10,288 nucleotides of DNA from Chlorobiota bacterium (GCA_013153575.1 JAADEE010000274.1:1-10288); one strand, 5' to 3'; positions 1-8,113 are shown, numbered from the stretch's first letter. Notes: generated by a model not told the origin, from the sequence alone. Translations and numbers: made by a program.

Positions 1-3000
1 CAAATTTGTTTGTTATTGTTTGCCACTTTTTTTCTTTTTAATCATGTTATAAAATCGCAAAATTTAAAAATTGCAGACAAATATTATGAAGCAGAGCAAT
101 ACAAAAAAGCTGCACATGAATACGAAAAAATACTGCCCGAACTGAAAAACAAATATGGAGCAAATGACACATCCGTATATGCAAAAGCCCTGTTTCGTGC
201 AGGCAATTCTTTTTATGAAAACAACCTAAATATTAACAAAGCCGAAAAATATTATGAAGAAGGCGTAAACATATACAAATCAATAAAAAACGGGAAGGAG
301 GATTTTTGGTTTATACTTTTTGCAAACAGTTTATCTTTTTTATACCAAAAAAAAGCAGAACAATATGCAAAAAATAAAAATTATGTAAAAGCCGAGAAAC
401 AATATCTTAAATTAATAAACTTTGATGTAGAGAATTTTGGGAAACATAACATTTCTTACCCTTATTTATGTAGAGATTTAGCTGATATTTATGTAAAAAA
501 GAAGGAATATAATAAAGCAGAACATTATTATAACGAAGCATTAAAAATAGAAGAAGAATTATATGGTGAAGATAGTTGGCATTTTAGATTTGCTAACAGA
601 AATATGGCAATTGTTTATACAAAACAAGGCAAATATAAAGAAGCTGAAAGATTCTATAAAGAAGCAATTCAGTTGAAAGAGAAGTTTAGTGATAATGACG
701 ATATACTTAAATATGCTGATGCATGTACAAAATTAGCATCAATTTATCTTGATATCGGCAACTACAAAGATGCTGAAATTTTCTTTATAAAAGCAAAAAA
801 TAAGAGAGGGGAAGTTTTAGGAAAAAATAACTTAAAATATGCTGAAAGTTGTAATTATTTAGCAAGATTATATTTCGATTTAGGAAATTATACCCAAGCA
901 GAAAAACTATTTATTGAAGCAAAAAGTATAAGAGAGAATATTGTTGGTAAAGAGCATCCTGATTATGCACAATCGTGTAATAATTTAGGTGTTTTGTATC
1001 ATGAAACAGGGGATTTAGATAAGGCATTAGCATTTTATACAGAAGCATTTAATATTCGGGCTAAAACATTAGGAACAAAAAGTAAAGAGTATGCAACAAG
1101 TTGTAATAATATCGCAACTATTTATTTTGCAGAAGGAAAATATAAAGATGCCGAAGAACTTGTTATTACTGCAAAAAACATCTTAGCAGAATTATCAACA
1201 AACAATCTCGATTATATTCGAATATGCAATCATTTAGGAAGCATATACGAATATATGAAATTATATGATAAGGCAGAGGCATTGTTTCTTGAAGCAAAAT
1301 CTATACAAGAAGAAAATTTAGGAAAAAACAACACATCTTACTTAGAAATTTGCAAAAGTCTTGCAAGAATATACGAAATAAAAGGAAATAAAAATAAGGC
1401 TTTAAAGTGCATTAAAGAAGCAAATAAAACACTCATTTTTTTATTAAACGAAAGTGCAAAATATATGAGTGAGAAAGAACGAGAAAAATATCTTGAAAAT
1501 ATATTAAAAAATAATTTTGATATTATTCATTCTTTTTATTTGAAACGAGAAAAAAATAACAAAAAAGATGTAGGAACAGTTTATAACAACATATTAAACT
1601 TAAAATCAGAGTTGTTAAAATCTTCAATTAATATGCGAAAAGCAGTATTGCAAAGCGGCGACAGTGTATTAATTAACAAATTAGGAAAAATGAATAATTA
1701 CGGAGAAATTATAGCCGAACAATATACACTGCCTGTTAAAGACCGCCGTACTGACATTCAAGAACTGGAAAAAAAACTTAACAAACTGGAGAAAGAACTT
1801 ATTTCATATACAGCATCTAAACCTTTGTATAAAAACTATTTTATAGCAAAACCTAAATGGGAAGACATAAAAAAAACATTAAAGAAAGATGAAGTTGCTA
1901 TAGAATTTACTCATTTTAATTATGCAAATGTCGAAAACTGGACAGACAGCATTCTTTATTATGCCCTAATCGTCAGAAAAGATTACAAATACCCGAAAGC
2001 AGTTTTTTTGTTTGAACAAAAGCAATTGCAAAAAATAATTAATCGCCCCGAAAATATTAATGAGTACGAATATATTAAAGAATTATACGATATAAAATCA
2101 CCGAAAGCCGATAGGCTTTACAAGTTAATCTGGCAACCTTTAGAAATATATTTACAAAACAGTAAAAAAATATACATCTCACCATCAGGTTTATTAAATA
2201 AAATTTCTTTCGATGCAATTCCTGTTAAATCATCAAAAATAATATTATCCGATAAGTATAAAATTATTTATAATACATCAACCGCACAATTGACAAATAA
2301 TACCGAGTTATATAAAAACGACATAAAAGATGTTGTTCTTTTCGGAGGTTTAGAATATGATGTTGAATTAAATAAAATGAAAACAAATTCTGATAATTTT
2401 AAAACAAATAAACCCTCTGTTTTTGCAAATAATTTATATCCTGAAATTAATTTTAACAGAAGTTTTTCACAAAATATATCATGGAACTATTTGCCCGGTA
2501 CATTAGAAGAAATAGAAGATATTAAAGAAGTAATTAAAAAAAATGACTTTAATGTAACAACATATAAAGATGAATTTGGAACCGAAGAACAATTTAAAGC
2601 TCTTGAAAGTAATGCACCATCTGTTTTACATATTTCAACTCATGGTTTTTACTTTGGAGAAAATAAAAACAATCCAAAAAGTAAAGAAACAACAGGTCAG
2701 CTAATGTTTTTTAATTCAGAAAACCCTCTTTTACGATCGGGATTAATTCTTGCGGGAGGAAATCTTGTGTTTCAAGGCAAAAATATTCCAAAAGGTGTTG
2801 AAGACGGGGTTCTTACAGCTGCCGAAATTTCACAACTTAATTTTTTCAATACTAAATTAGCAGTTTTATCTGCCTGTCAGACAGGTTTAGGAGACATTAA
2901 AGACAACGAAGGAGTTTACGGATTGCAAAGAGCTTTTAAAATGGCAGGTGTAGAGTATTTGATTTATTCGTTATGGGAAGTTCCCGACGGACCTACAAAA

Positions 3001-3147
3001 GAGCTTATGACAGAATTTTACAAGAATTGGTTTTCCGGAATTGAAATTCATGAAGCATTTAAAAAAGCTCAAAATCATCTTAAAACAAAATATGCTAAAG
3101 TTGAAGGAGGTGCATTTGCGTGGGCAGCTTTTGTTTTAATTATGTAA
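1..3147 (+). CDS. Exported TPR-repeat protein with C-terminal CHAT (caspase-like) protease domain, 5' partial
   Basis: The frame is open to the left edge and the first in-frame start-like codon is only a TTG at 10, so the true start is upstream. Residues are numbered from that TTG. A hydrophobic stretch (about 1-16) ending in KSQN looks like the end of a signal peptide, so the product probably acts outside the cytoplasm. About ten kinesin-light-chain-like TPRs of 42 residues fill roughly 20-470, followed by a helical linker containing MSEKEREKYL, which is common in this family. The CHAT domain occupies about 745-1045. It carries the expected catalytic pair: H878 in ISTHGFYFG and C956 in LSACQTGLGD, then GVYGLQRAF and SLWEVPD, and it ends in the usual AFAWAAFVLIM. 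CHAT domains belong to the caspase/separase clan of cysteine peptidases. Both active residues are present, so it is probably catalytic. The substrate is unknown. No gasdermin or CRISPR gene lies beside it on the visible side. Confidence 0.9.
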   Translation, partial: QICLLLFATFFLFNHVIKSQNLKIADKYYEAEQYKKAAHEYEKILPELKNKYGANDTSVYAKALFRAGNSFYENNLNINKAEKYYEEGVNIYKSIKNGKEDFWFILFANSLSFLYQKKAEQYAKNKNYVKAEKQYLKLINFDVENFGKHNISYPYLCRDLADIYVKKKEYNKAEHYYNEALKIEEELYGEDSWHFRFANRNMAIVYTKQGKYKEAERFYKEAIQLKEKFSDNDDILKYADACTKLASIYLDIGNYKDAEIFFIKAKNKRGEVLGKNNLKYAESCNYLARLYFDLGNYTQAEKLFIEAKSIRENIVGKEHPDYAQSCNNLGVLYHETGDLDKALAFYTEAFNIRAKTLGTKSKEYATSCNNIATIYFAEGKYKDAEELVITAKNILAELSTNNLDYIRICNHLGSIYEYMKLYDKAEALFLEAKSIQEENLGKNNTSYLEICKSLARIYEIKGNKNKALKCIKEANKTLIFLLNESAKYMSEKEREKYLENILKNNFDIIHSFYLKREKNNKKDVGTVYNNILNLKSELLKSSINMRKAVLQSGDSVLINKLGKMNNYGEIIAEQYTLPVKDRRTDIQELEKKLNKLEKELISYTASKPLYKNYFIAKPKWEDIKKTLKKDEVAIEFTHFNYANVENWTDSILYYALIVRKDYKYPKAVFLFEQKQLQKIINRPENINEYEYIKELYDIKSPKADRLYKLIWQPLEIYLQNSKKIYISPSGLLNKISFDAIPVKSSKIILSDKYKIIYNTSTAQLTNNTELYKNDIKDVVLFGGLEYDVELNKMKTNSDNFKTNKPSVFANNLYPEINFNRSFSQNISWNYLPGTLEEIEDIKEVIKKNDFNVTTYKDEFGTEEQFKALESNAPSVLHISTHGFYFGENKNNPKSKETTGQLMFFNSENPLLRSGLILAGGNLVFQGKNIPKGVEDGVLTAAEISQLNFFNTKLAVLSACQTGLGDIKDNEGVYGLQRAFKMAGVEYLIYSLWEVPDGPTKELMTEFYKNWFSGIEIHEAFKKAQNHLKTKYAKVEGGAFAWAAFVLIM

Positions 3148-3179
3148 AAAATATTTTTTTATAAAAGATATAATTTCTA

Positions 3180-3210
3180 ATTAAAATAATTTTCATTGCA
3201 TTATTTTAAT
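3180..3210. repeat. 11-bp AT-only inverted repeat before the ligase gene
   Basis: Perfect arms lie at 3180-3190 (ATTAAAATAAT) and 3200-3210 (ATTATTTTAAT) with a 9-base loop. The repeat sits 32 bases after the CHAT gene stop, and its last base is the first base of a TAnnTTTG promoter element. It could end transcription of the upstream gene, as a weak hairpin followed by AATTTT, or bind a regulator. The sequence alone cannot choose between these. Confidence 0.5.
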
Positions 3211-3217
3211 AATTTTG
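3210..3217 (+). promoter_or_regulatory. Likely Bacteroidota -7 promoter element (TAnnTTTG)
   Basis: TAATTTTG matches the Bacteroidota -7 consensus TAnnTTTG exactly. No clear TTTG -33 box is seen about 20 bases upstream, which lowers confidence. Transcription would begin near 3221-3225, leaving a leader of fewer than 10 bases before the ATG at 3230. Confidence 0.4.
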
Positions 3218-3229
3218 CAACAAAAACAA

Positions 3230-4534
3230 ATGTTGCCTAAAATCGAAAAACAACCGTTAAGTAAGATTAAAGAATTTCAGGAAGAAAAACTTCAAGAAGC
3301 ATTAAAGTATCTTTCAGAGAATTCAAAATTCTATAAAGATTTATTTCAAAAAAATAATATTGATGTTTCTGAAATTAAAACTATTGAAGACTTGCAAAAA
3401 ATACCTGTTACAACAAAAAAAGATTTGCAAGAACGAAATGATGATTTTCTTTGTGTTCCCAAAAATAAGATAATAGATTATATAACAACTTCGGGTACTT
3501 TGGGTGATCCTGTAACTTTTGCCTTAACGGATAAAGATTTAGATCGACTTGCATACAATGAGTGCATTTCTTTTTCATGTTCCGATGGCTCATCAGAAGA
3601 TATATACCAGCAAATGGTTACTATTGATAAACGTTTTATGGCAGGTTTAGCTTATTATCTTGGAGCAAGACGTTTAGGTGCAGGTATAATTCGTGTAGGT
3701 GGTGGTATTCCGGAACTTCAATGGGATACGATAAAAAGAATTAAACCTACGGCATTTATTACTGTTCCTTCTTTTTTGCTGAAACTTATCGATTATGCAA
3801 AGAAAAACAACATTGATTATCAAAATACAGGAGTAAAAAAGGCAATTTGCATAGGCGAACCTATTCGTGATGAAAATTTTGAGTTAAATAAACTTGGCAA
3901 AAAAATTAAAGAAAGTTGGAAAGATTTGAAATTATATTCAACTTATGCATCAACAGAAATGGCATCTGCATTTTCCGAATGTTCCGAAGGAAAAGGCGGA
4001 CATCATCATCCTGAGCTTATCATAACTGAATTTTTAGATGAAAATAATAATCCTGTTGAAGAAGGTGAAGCAGGGGAGCTAACTGTTACAACTCTAGGTG
4101 TTGAAGGAATGCCGCTACTTCGTTTTAAAACAGGTGATGTAATGAAACATTACACTGAACCTTGTTCATGCGGAAGAAACACTATCAGACTTGGACCTGT
4201 TATCGGCAGAAAAAAGCAAATGATAAAATTTAAGGGAACATCACTTTATCCACCTGCATTATACGATATTCTTGATGATATTGAAGAAGTTAAAAATTAT
4301 ATTGTTGAAGTTTACACAAATGAGATAGGAACAGATGAGATTTTAATCTATGTAGGAGTAAAAAATGTAGTTAAAAAGCACGAAAAAATAATAAAAGACC
4401 GTTTTAGAGCAAAATTACGAGTTGCACCGGCAATAATTTTTAAATCACCTGAAGAAATTAATAAGCAATTATTTCCAGAGACAAGTCGTAAACCTTTAAA
4501 ATTTGTAGATAAAAGAAAAAGTAATATTAAATAA
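3230..4534 (+). CDS. Phenylacetate-CoA ligase-like adenylate-forming enzyme (PaaK family)
   Basis: This 434-residue protein has the length and motif order of the PaaK branch of the ANL (acyl/aryl-CoA synthetase) family. These enzymes activate a carboxylic acid as an acyl-adenylate with ATP and usually transfer it to CoA. Visible motifs are the phosphate-binding loop TTSGTLGDP (86-94), the adenine-site motif YASTE (239-243), FKTGD ending at D303, the hinge-region GRKKQMIKFKGTSLYPP, and a candidate catalytic lysine K421 in SRKPLKFVDKR near the C-terminus. H258-H260 and CSCGR (C312, C314) resemble the metal-binding residues reported in PaaK-like proteins. The P-loop has Leu-Gly-Asp-Pro instead of the usual Thr-Gly-Lys-Pro. 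ATG 3230 is preferred over an in-frame TTG at 3215, because the TTG lies inside the likely promoter element. No other aromatic-degradation genes flank it, so the substrate is unknown and phenylacetate should not be assumed. Confidence 0.85.
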   Translation: MLPKIEKQPLSKIKEFQEEKLQEALKYLSENSKFYKDLFQKNNIDVSEIKTIEDLQKIPVTTKKDLQERNDDFLCVPKNKIIDYITTSGTLGDPVTFALTDKDLDRLAYNECISFSCSDGSSEDIYQQMVTIDKRFMAGLAYYLGARRLGAGIIRVGGGIPELQWDTIKRIKPTAFITVPSFLLKLIDYAKKNNIDYQNTGVKKAICIGEPIRDENFELNKLGKKIKESWKDLKLYSTYASTEMASAFSECSEGKGGHHHPELIITEFLDENNNPVEEGEAGELTVTTLGVEGMPLLRFKTGDVMKHYTEPCSCGRNTIRLGPVIGRKKQMIKFKGTSLYPPALYDILDDIEEVKNYIVEVYTNEIGTDEILIYVGVKNVVKKHEKIIKDRFRAKLRVAPAIIFKSPEEINKQLFPETSRKPLKFVDKRKSNIK

Positions 4535-4621
4535 TTCTGCCAAAAAGACAGAATAAAAAACATCGGTTTAAAATTTGAAATAATAAACTTTGAAAAAAGT
4601 AAAATAAATAAAACGCTACAA

Positions 4622-4654
4622 TATTCCCCTCTAGGGAGGGGGTTAGGGGTGGGT
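4622..4654. repeat. GC-rich palindromic intergenic repeat with G-quadruplex motif
   Basis: This short GC-rich island in very AT-rich DNA contains a hairpin, CCCCTC paired with GAGGGG over a 4-base loop. It is followed by G-runs: GGG, GGGGG, GGGG and GGG, separated by A, TTA and T (4634-4653), which fits an intramolecular G-quadruplex on the + strand. Read on the - strand it encodes [10 protein letters not shown], the tell-tale peptide of a dispersed intergenic repeat seen in many bacterial genomes. It ends 9 bases before the batC start. Confidence 0.7.
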
Positions 4655-4663
4655 AAAAGTAAA

Positions 4664-5650
4664 ATGATGAAACAATTATTATTAACAATACTAATTTTCA
4701 CAAACCTTATATCTTTCTCACAAGAAGAAAGAAAATATATACGTTCAGGAAATAAATCATACTTAAAGAAAGATTATAACAATGCAGAAGTAGAGTATCA
4801 AAAAGCAATTGCAGTTGATACAACTTCATATGCTGCAAATTATAATTTAGCAAATTCTTACTATAAGCAAGAAAAATATGATTTGGCAGAAAATAAATAT
4901 AAACAACTTGCAGAAAATTCAGACAATAAAAATGAAAGAGCAAAGGCTTTTCATAATCTTGGAAATTCACAAATGAAGGAAGGCGAAAAACTTTTAAAAG
5001 AAGGCAAAGCACAAGACGCAATGAAAAAAATGCAAGAAAGTATAAACTCATACAAAAGTGCATTAAGGAATAATCCTTCGGATAATGAAACAAAATTTAA
5101 CCTTTCTATTGCAAAAGAAGTTTTAAAACAATTGCAACAACAACAAAATAAGCAAAATCAAGATAACCAGAAACAACAAAATAACGAAGATAAGGAAAAT
5201 AAAAATCAAGGAGATAAGCAAAATAAAGATAGAGACCAAGGCAAAAATAAAGACAGTGATAATGATGGTATTCCTGATAATGTAGAAAAAAATCAAAGCC
5301 AAGCAAATCAGCAACAAAATCCTGATACCGATAATGACGGCAAAAAAGATTTTGAAGATACAGATAGTGATAATGATGGTATTCCTGACAATTATGAAGC
5401 AGGAAACGACCCTGAACATCCAAAAGATACCGACAAAGATGGCATACCTGATTATAGAGATACCGACAGTGATAATGATGGCATACCGGATAATAAAGAC
5501 CCGGATGCAATTCCAAAAGCAATGAAAATGTCTGATGCCGATGCAAAAAGACTATTGCAATATATGGAAGAGCAAGAAAAAGAAACATTAAAAAAAGCAA
5601 ATGCAAAAAAAGCAAAAGGTCAAAAAATAAAAACTGAAAAGGACTGGTAA
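4664..5650 (+). CDS. batC: BatC-like exported TPR protein with thrombospondin type 3 calcium-binding repeats
   Basis: This is a 328-residue protein. A signal peptide (1-20, ending ISFSQ) is followed by TPR-like helices (about 24-150) containing AEVEYQKAI and [10 protein letters not shown] Gln/Asn/Lys-rich low-complexity stretch comes next, then five Asp-rich repeats of the DxDxDGxxD type (about 197-281). The end ([13 protein letters not shown]) is characteristic of BatC proteins. The three downstream genes, batD-type twice then batE, support the assignment. BatC is regarded as a periplasmic or membrane-associated TPR partner in the Bat complex of Bacteroidota. The Asp-rich block is unusual, because BatC normally has only low-complexity sequence there. 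ATG 4664 (or 4667) is preferred over an in-frame GTG at 4649, which lies inside the GC-rich repeat and would add only MGKSK before the signal peptide. The batC name rests on domain order and context. Confidence 0.8.
   Translation: MMKQLLLTILIFTNLISFSQEERKYIRSGNKSYLKKDYNNAEVEYQKAIAVDTTSYAANYNLANSYYKQEKYDLAENKYKQLAENSDNKNERAKAFHNLGNSQMKEGEKLLKEGKAQDAMKKMQESINSYKSALRNNPSDNETKFNLSIAKEVLKQLQQQQNKQNQDNQKQQNNEDKENKNQGDKQNKDRDQGKNKDSDNDGIPDNVEKNQSQANQQQNPDTDNDGKKDFEDTDSDNDGIPDNYEAGNDPEHPKDTDKDGIPDYRDTDSDNDGIPDNKDPDAIPKAMKMSDADAKRLLQYMEEQEKETLKKANAKKAKGQKIKTEKDW
5252..5506 (+). repeat. Asp-rich (thrombospondin type 3) repeat block within batC
   Basis: Three near-identical 30-base units start at 5252, 5363 and 5465, each encoding [10 protein letters not shown]. 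Two shorter related units start near 5324 (DTDNDGKKD) and 5426 (DTDKDGIPD). The Asp/Asn spacing matches calcium-binding thrombospondin type 3 repeats. High identity at DNA level suggests recent internal duplication. Confidence 0.85.
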
Positions 5651-5670
5651 AAAAAATTGCACAAACTAAC

Positions 5671-5704
5671 CTTTTAGCGTCTTCAATACCTAAAAGCGTT
5701 TTTT
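5671..5704 (+). terminator. Possible intrinsic terminator or attenuator after batC
   Basis: A 7-bp perfect stem (CTTTTAG at 5671-5677, CTAAAAG at 5690-5696) with a 12-base loop is followed by CG and six T residues. The stem is short and AT-rich, so it may be weak and reduce rather than stop read-through into the downstream bat genes. Confidence 0.4.
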
Positions 5705-5739
5705 AAGGAAGTAAACAATAAATTAAAAATATATAAATT

Positions 5740-6186
5740 ATGAAAAATCTAGTCTTAATTTTATCAATAATAGTAAGTGCAAGTTTTTCATTAAAGGCAC
5801 AAGTTGAGTTTAAAGCATCAATTTCAAAAGATGCAGTAATGATAGGCGAACCATTTAAGTTAGAATATAAAATAAACCAAAACTTCGACAAGTTTACTTT
5901 ACCTGAATTTGAAGATTTTGAAGTTATTACAGGACCAAGTACATCAATGCAACAAAGCATAAATTTTACAAATGGGCATATGGAAAAAACTGTTTCGGTA
6001 ACTTACACATATTTTTTACGTGCAAAAGATGACGTCAGCGGAACTCAAACCATAGAACCTGCCGAAGTCAAAATTAATGGCGAATTTTATTATTCAAACC
6101 CTGTTGATATAATTGTTATTGAAGGCAAATATCACAATCCTAATGAGGACAAAGGCAAAGATATTGAAGGAACTTCAAGACTTTAA
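5740..6186 (+). CDS. Stand-alone BatD N-terminal domain protein, exported
   Basis: This is a 148-residue protein. The signal peptide covers 1-20 (ending SLKA, with Q21 as likely first mature residue). One beta-rich domain follows (about 22-126) that closely matches the first domain of the full-length BatD encoded next. Shared landmarks are GEPFKLEYK against GEVFQITYK, FEDFEVITGP against LKDFEVLAGP, IEPAEVKINGEFYYSNP against IPPAEVIVDGNTYKSNP, and matching positions between them. It lacks the later BatD domains, the membrane helix and the cytosolic tail, and ends in a short charged tail. Only 36 bases separate its stop from the next ATG, and that gene has its own export signal, so this is not one BatD gene broken by a frameshift. 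A soluble periplasmic partner or competitor of BatD is possible but inferred. It is likely co-transcribed with the genes on either side. Confidence 0.8.
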   Translation: MKNLVLILSIIVSASFSLKAQVEFKASISKDAVMIGEPFKLEYKINQNFDKFTLPEFEDFEVITGPSTSMQQSINFTNGHMEKTVSVTYTYFLRAKDDVSGTQTIEPAEVKINGEFYYSNPVDIIVIEGKYHNPNEDKGKDIEGTSRL

Positions 6187-6222
6187 ATTAACTTTTGACT
6201 ATTTTATTTATTATTGAAAAGA

Positions 6223-8100
6223 ATGAAACAACTTATTAAAATACTGTTTATAATAATCATATTTGCTACTTACTCATGTAATGAAAATGAAGAAGAAAGT
6301 AGTAAACCGGAAAATATTTTTGAGCAATTAACAAAACAACCAACTAAACAGAAAACATCTGTAAATAAAGATATTAAGTTTATTGCAAGTTCTGAAAAAG
6401 TTGTTGAGGCAGGTGAAGTTTTTCAAATTACATACAAGTTGAATGATAATGCTGATAATTTTACACCGCCTGATTTAAAAGATTTTGAAGTTCTTGCAGG
6501 ACCATATACTTCATCATCTTCATCAACAAGTATTATAAACGGTAAAATTTCAAGAAATATCTCAAATTCATATACTTATAATGTTTCTTGTCAGAAACCG
6601 GGAACTTACACAATTCCACCGGCAGAAGTTATAGTTGATGGAAACACATATAAATCAAACCCTCTTAAAATTAAGGTTATAGGTGAAGAAATAAATACAA
6701 CACAAAATAATGTTGCAAATAATAATTCTTCTAAAAAGAAAAAAGAAAATACACCAAGTAGTGATATTTTTATTAAGACAACTTATTCAAAAACAAATCT
6801 TTATAAAGGAGATTATATAATTGCAACAACAAAACTTTATACTCGCAAAGATTTTCAGAATATTTCAGAAGTTAAGTTTCCAAACTACGATAATTTCTGG
6901 ACAGAAGAGCTTAAAGCACCTCGTCAGATTTCTTTCAGAAATGAAGAAGTTGGCGGAAAAATTTACCAAGTTGCACTTTTAAAACAAATTCTTTTGTTTA
7001 CGCAAAATCCCGGTAATTATACAATTTCGCCTTATGTTATTGAAGTTCAACTTAAAAAGAAAGACGGAAAAGCAAGAGATTTCTTTGGCAATATAGTTGA
7101 CCATTACAAGTTGATAAACAAAAGATTAAGTACAAAAAAACAAACAATAACAGTTCGTCCTTTACCGCAACCTGTTCCTGAAAATTTTTCGGGTGTAACA
7201 GGAACAAATATTGAAGTTGAAACCGAAATTGATAACACGAACATTAAAACCGATGAAAGTGCAAATTTAAGAATTACTGTTGCAGGAAAAGGAAATTTAT
7301 ATCTTTTAAACGAACTTAAATTGCAACTTCCGGAAGGCATTGAGCATTTTAAACCACAAGTTGAAAAAACTGAAAAATATTCTGAAAACGGAGCATATTC
7401 CGAAAGACAGTTTGATTATATAATTGTTGGCAATAAACCCGGTACACACACAATAAAACCATTTGAATTTGTCTATTTCGATACCGAAACAGAACAATAT
7501 AAAACAGCCTATGGCAAAGAAATTATTTTAAATGTTGGCAAAGGGTCAACCTATGTTCCTACTGTTGAAAATTCTAAAAATTCAACACAAAAAGATATTC
7601 GTTTTATAAAAACAAATAATCTTAAACTTAAAAAAGCAGGAACAGGTTTTGCGGGTTCATTTGCATTTTGGTTAACACTTGCAAGTATAATTTTGCTTTA
7701 TGTTATCTTTTTAATTATCAGAAAGAAAAATATTGAGGCAAACAAAGATGTAGTTAAAGTTAAGAAAAAAAATGCAGGAAAAGTTTCGCAAAAAAGACTA
7801 AAAACTGCACTTAAATTTATGAAAGAAGGCAAAAATCAAGAGTTTTATAAAGAAATTTTAACAAGTATTTGGGGATATTTAAGTGATAAAATGTCAGTAA
7901 ATTCTGATGAGCTTACTAACGAAAGTATTCAAACTTTGCTTAAAGAAAGAAATATTTCAGAAGAATTAATAAGTAAACTTTTAAATGTTGTTGAACTTTG
8001 CGGATATGCACAATATAGTCCCGCAGGAGAGGAAGCAAAACCCGAAAATATTTATAAAGAAACCGAAAGTTTAATTAATGAGTTAGAAGCTAGTTTATAA
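6223..8100 (+). CDS. batD: BatD protein, predicted lipoprotein with C-terminal membrane helix
   Basis: This 625-residue protein has the BatD layout. Three beta-rich extracytoplasmic domains lie at about 49-155, 180-310 and 318-437, then a transmembrane helix (about 480-502) followed by Arg-Lys-Lys, and a cytosolic helical tail of about 120 residues. A low-complexity Asn/Ser/Lys linker separates the first two domains. BatD is a membrane component of the Bat system. The N-terminus is unusual: a hydrophobic signal ends ATYSC, with C19 fitting a relaxed Bacteroidota lipobox, followed by the acidic stretch NENEEE and a 30-residue spacer before the first domain. BatD proteins usually have a plain signal peptide directly before that domain. 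ATG 6223 is preferred to an in-frame TTG at 6214. The upstream gene encodes a copy of its first domain, and batE follows. Confidence 0.88.
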   Translation: MKQLIKILFIIIIFATYSCNENEEESSKPENIFEQLTKQPTKQKTSVNKDIKFIASSEKVVEAGEVFQITYKLNDNADNFTPPDLKDFEVLAGPYTSSSSSTSIINGKISRNISNSYTYNVSCQKPGTYTIPPAEVIVDGNTYKSNPLKIKVIGEEINTTQNNVANNNSSKKKKENTPSSDIFIKTTYSKTNLYKGDYIIATTKLYTRKDFQNISEVKFPNYDNFWTEELKAPRQISFRNEEVGGKIYQVALLKQILLFTQNPGNYTISPYVIEVQLKKKDGKARDFFGNIVDHYKLINKRLSTKKQTITVRPLPQPVPENFSGVTGTNIEVETEIDNTNIKTDESANLRITVAGKGNLYLLNELKLQLPEGIEHFKPQVEKTEKYSENGAYSERQFDYIIVGNKPGTHTIKPFEFVYFDTETEQYKTAYGKEIILNVGKGSTYVPTVENSKNSTQKDIRFIKTNNLKLKKAGTGFAGSFAFWLTLASIILLYVIFLIIRKKNIEANKDVVKVKKKNAGKVSQKRLKTALKFMKEGKNQEFYKEILTSIWGYLSDKMSVNSDELTNESIQTLLKERNISEELISKLLNVVELCGYAQYSPAGEEAKPENIYKETESLINELEASL

Positions 8101-8113
8101 TAAAGATAGGAAG

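Noticed and set aside
1..4534. Defence island built on the CHAT protease and the ligase
   Set aside because: The CHAT protein appears exported, the ligase seems to have its own promoter, and no nuclease, gasdermin, CRISPR or toxin-antitoxin gene is seen beside them.
4534..4554. Terminator after the ligase gene (ATTCTG / CAGAAT hairpin)
   Set aside because: The stem is only 6 bp with a 9-base loop and is followed by A residues, not T residues, on the + strand.
4348..4701. Minus-strand open frame of 117 codons across the ligase gene end and the intergenic gap
   Set aside because: It contains the [10 protein letters not shown] peptide that arises from the GC-rich repeat and otherwise mirrors the ligase gene. 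No sign of a real protein.
5252..5506. CRISPR-like or mobile direct repeats
   Set aside because: The repeats are in frame, encode a recognised calcium-binding motif and have coding spacers. No CRISPR structure is present.
5334..5525. Plus-strand alternative frame within the Asp-rich repeats
   Set aside because: It is a shifted reading of the 30-base repeats, entirely inside batC, with no start context of its own.
5106..5615. Long minus-strand open frames opposite batC
   Set aside because: They result from the repetitive Gln/Asn/Asp/Lys codons on the other strand. The products are His/Tyr/Leu-rich nonsense.
5740..6222. BatD interrupted by a frameshift or stop (pseudogene)
   Set aside because: The following gene carries its own export signal and a full copy of the same domain, so the two are separate complete genes.
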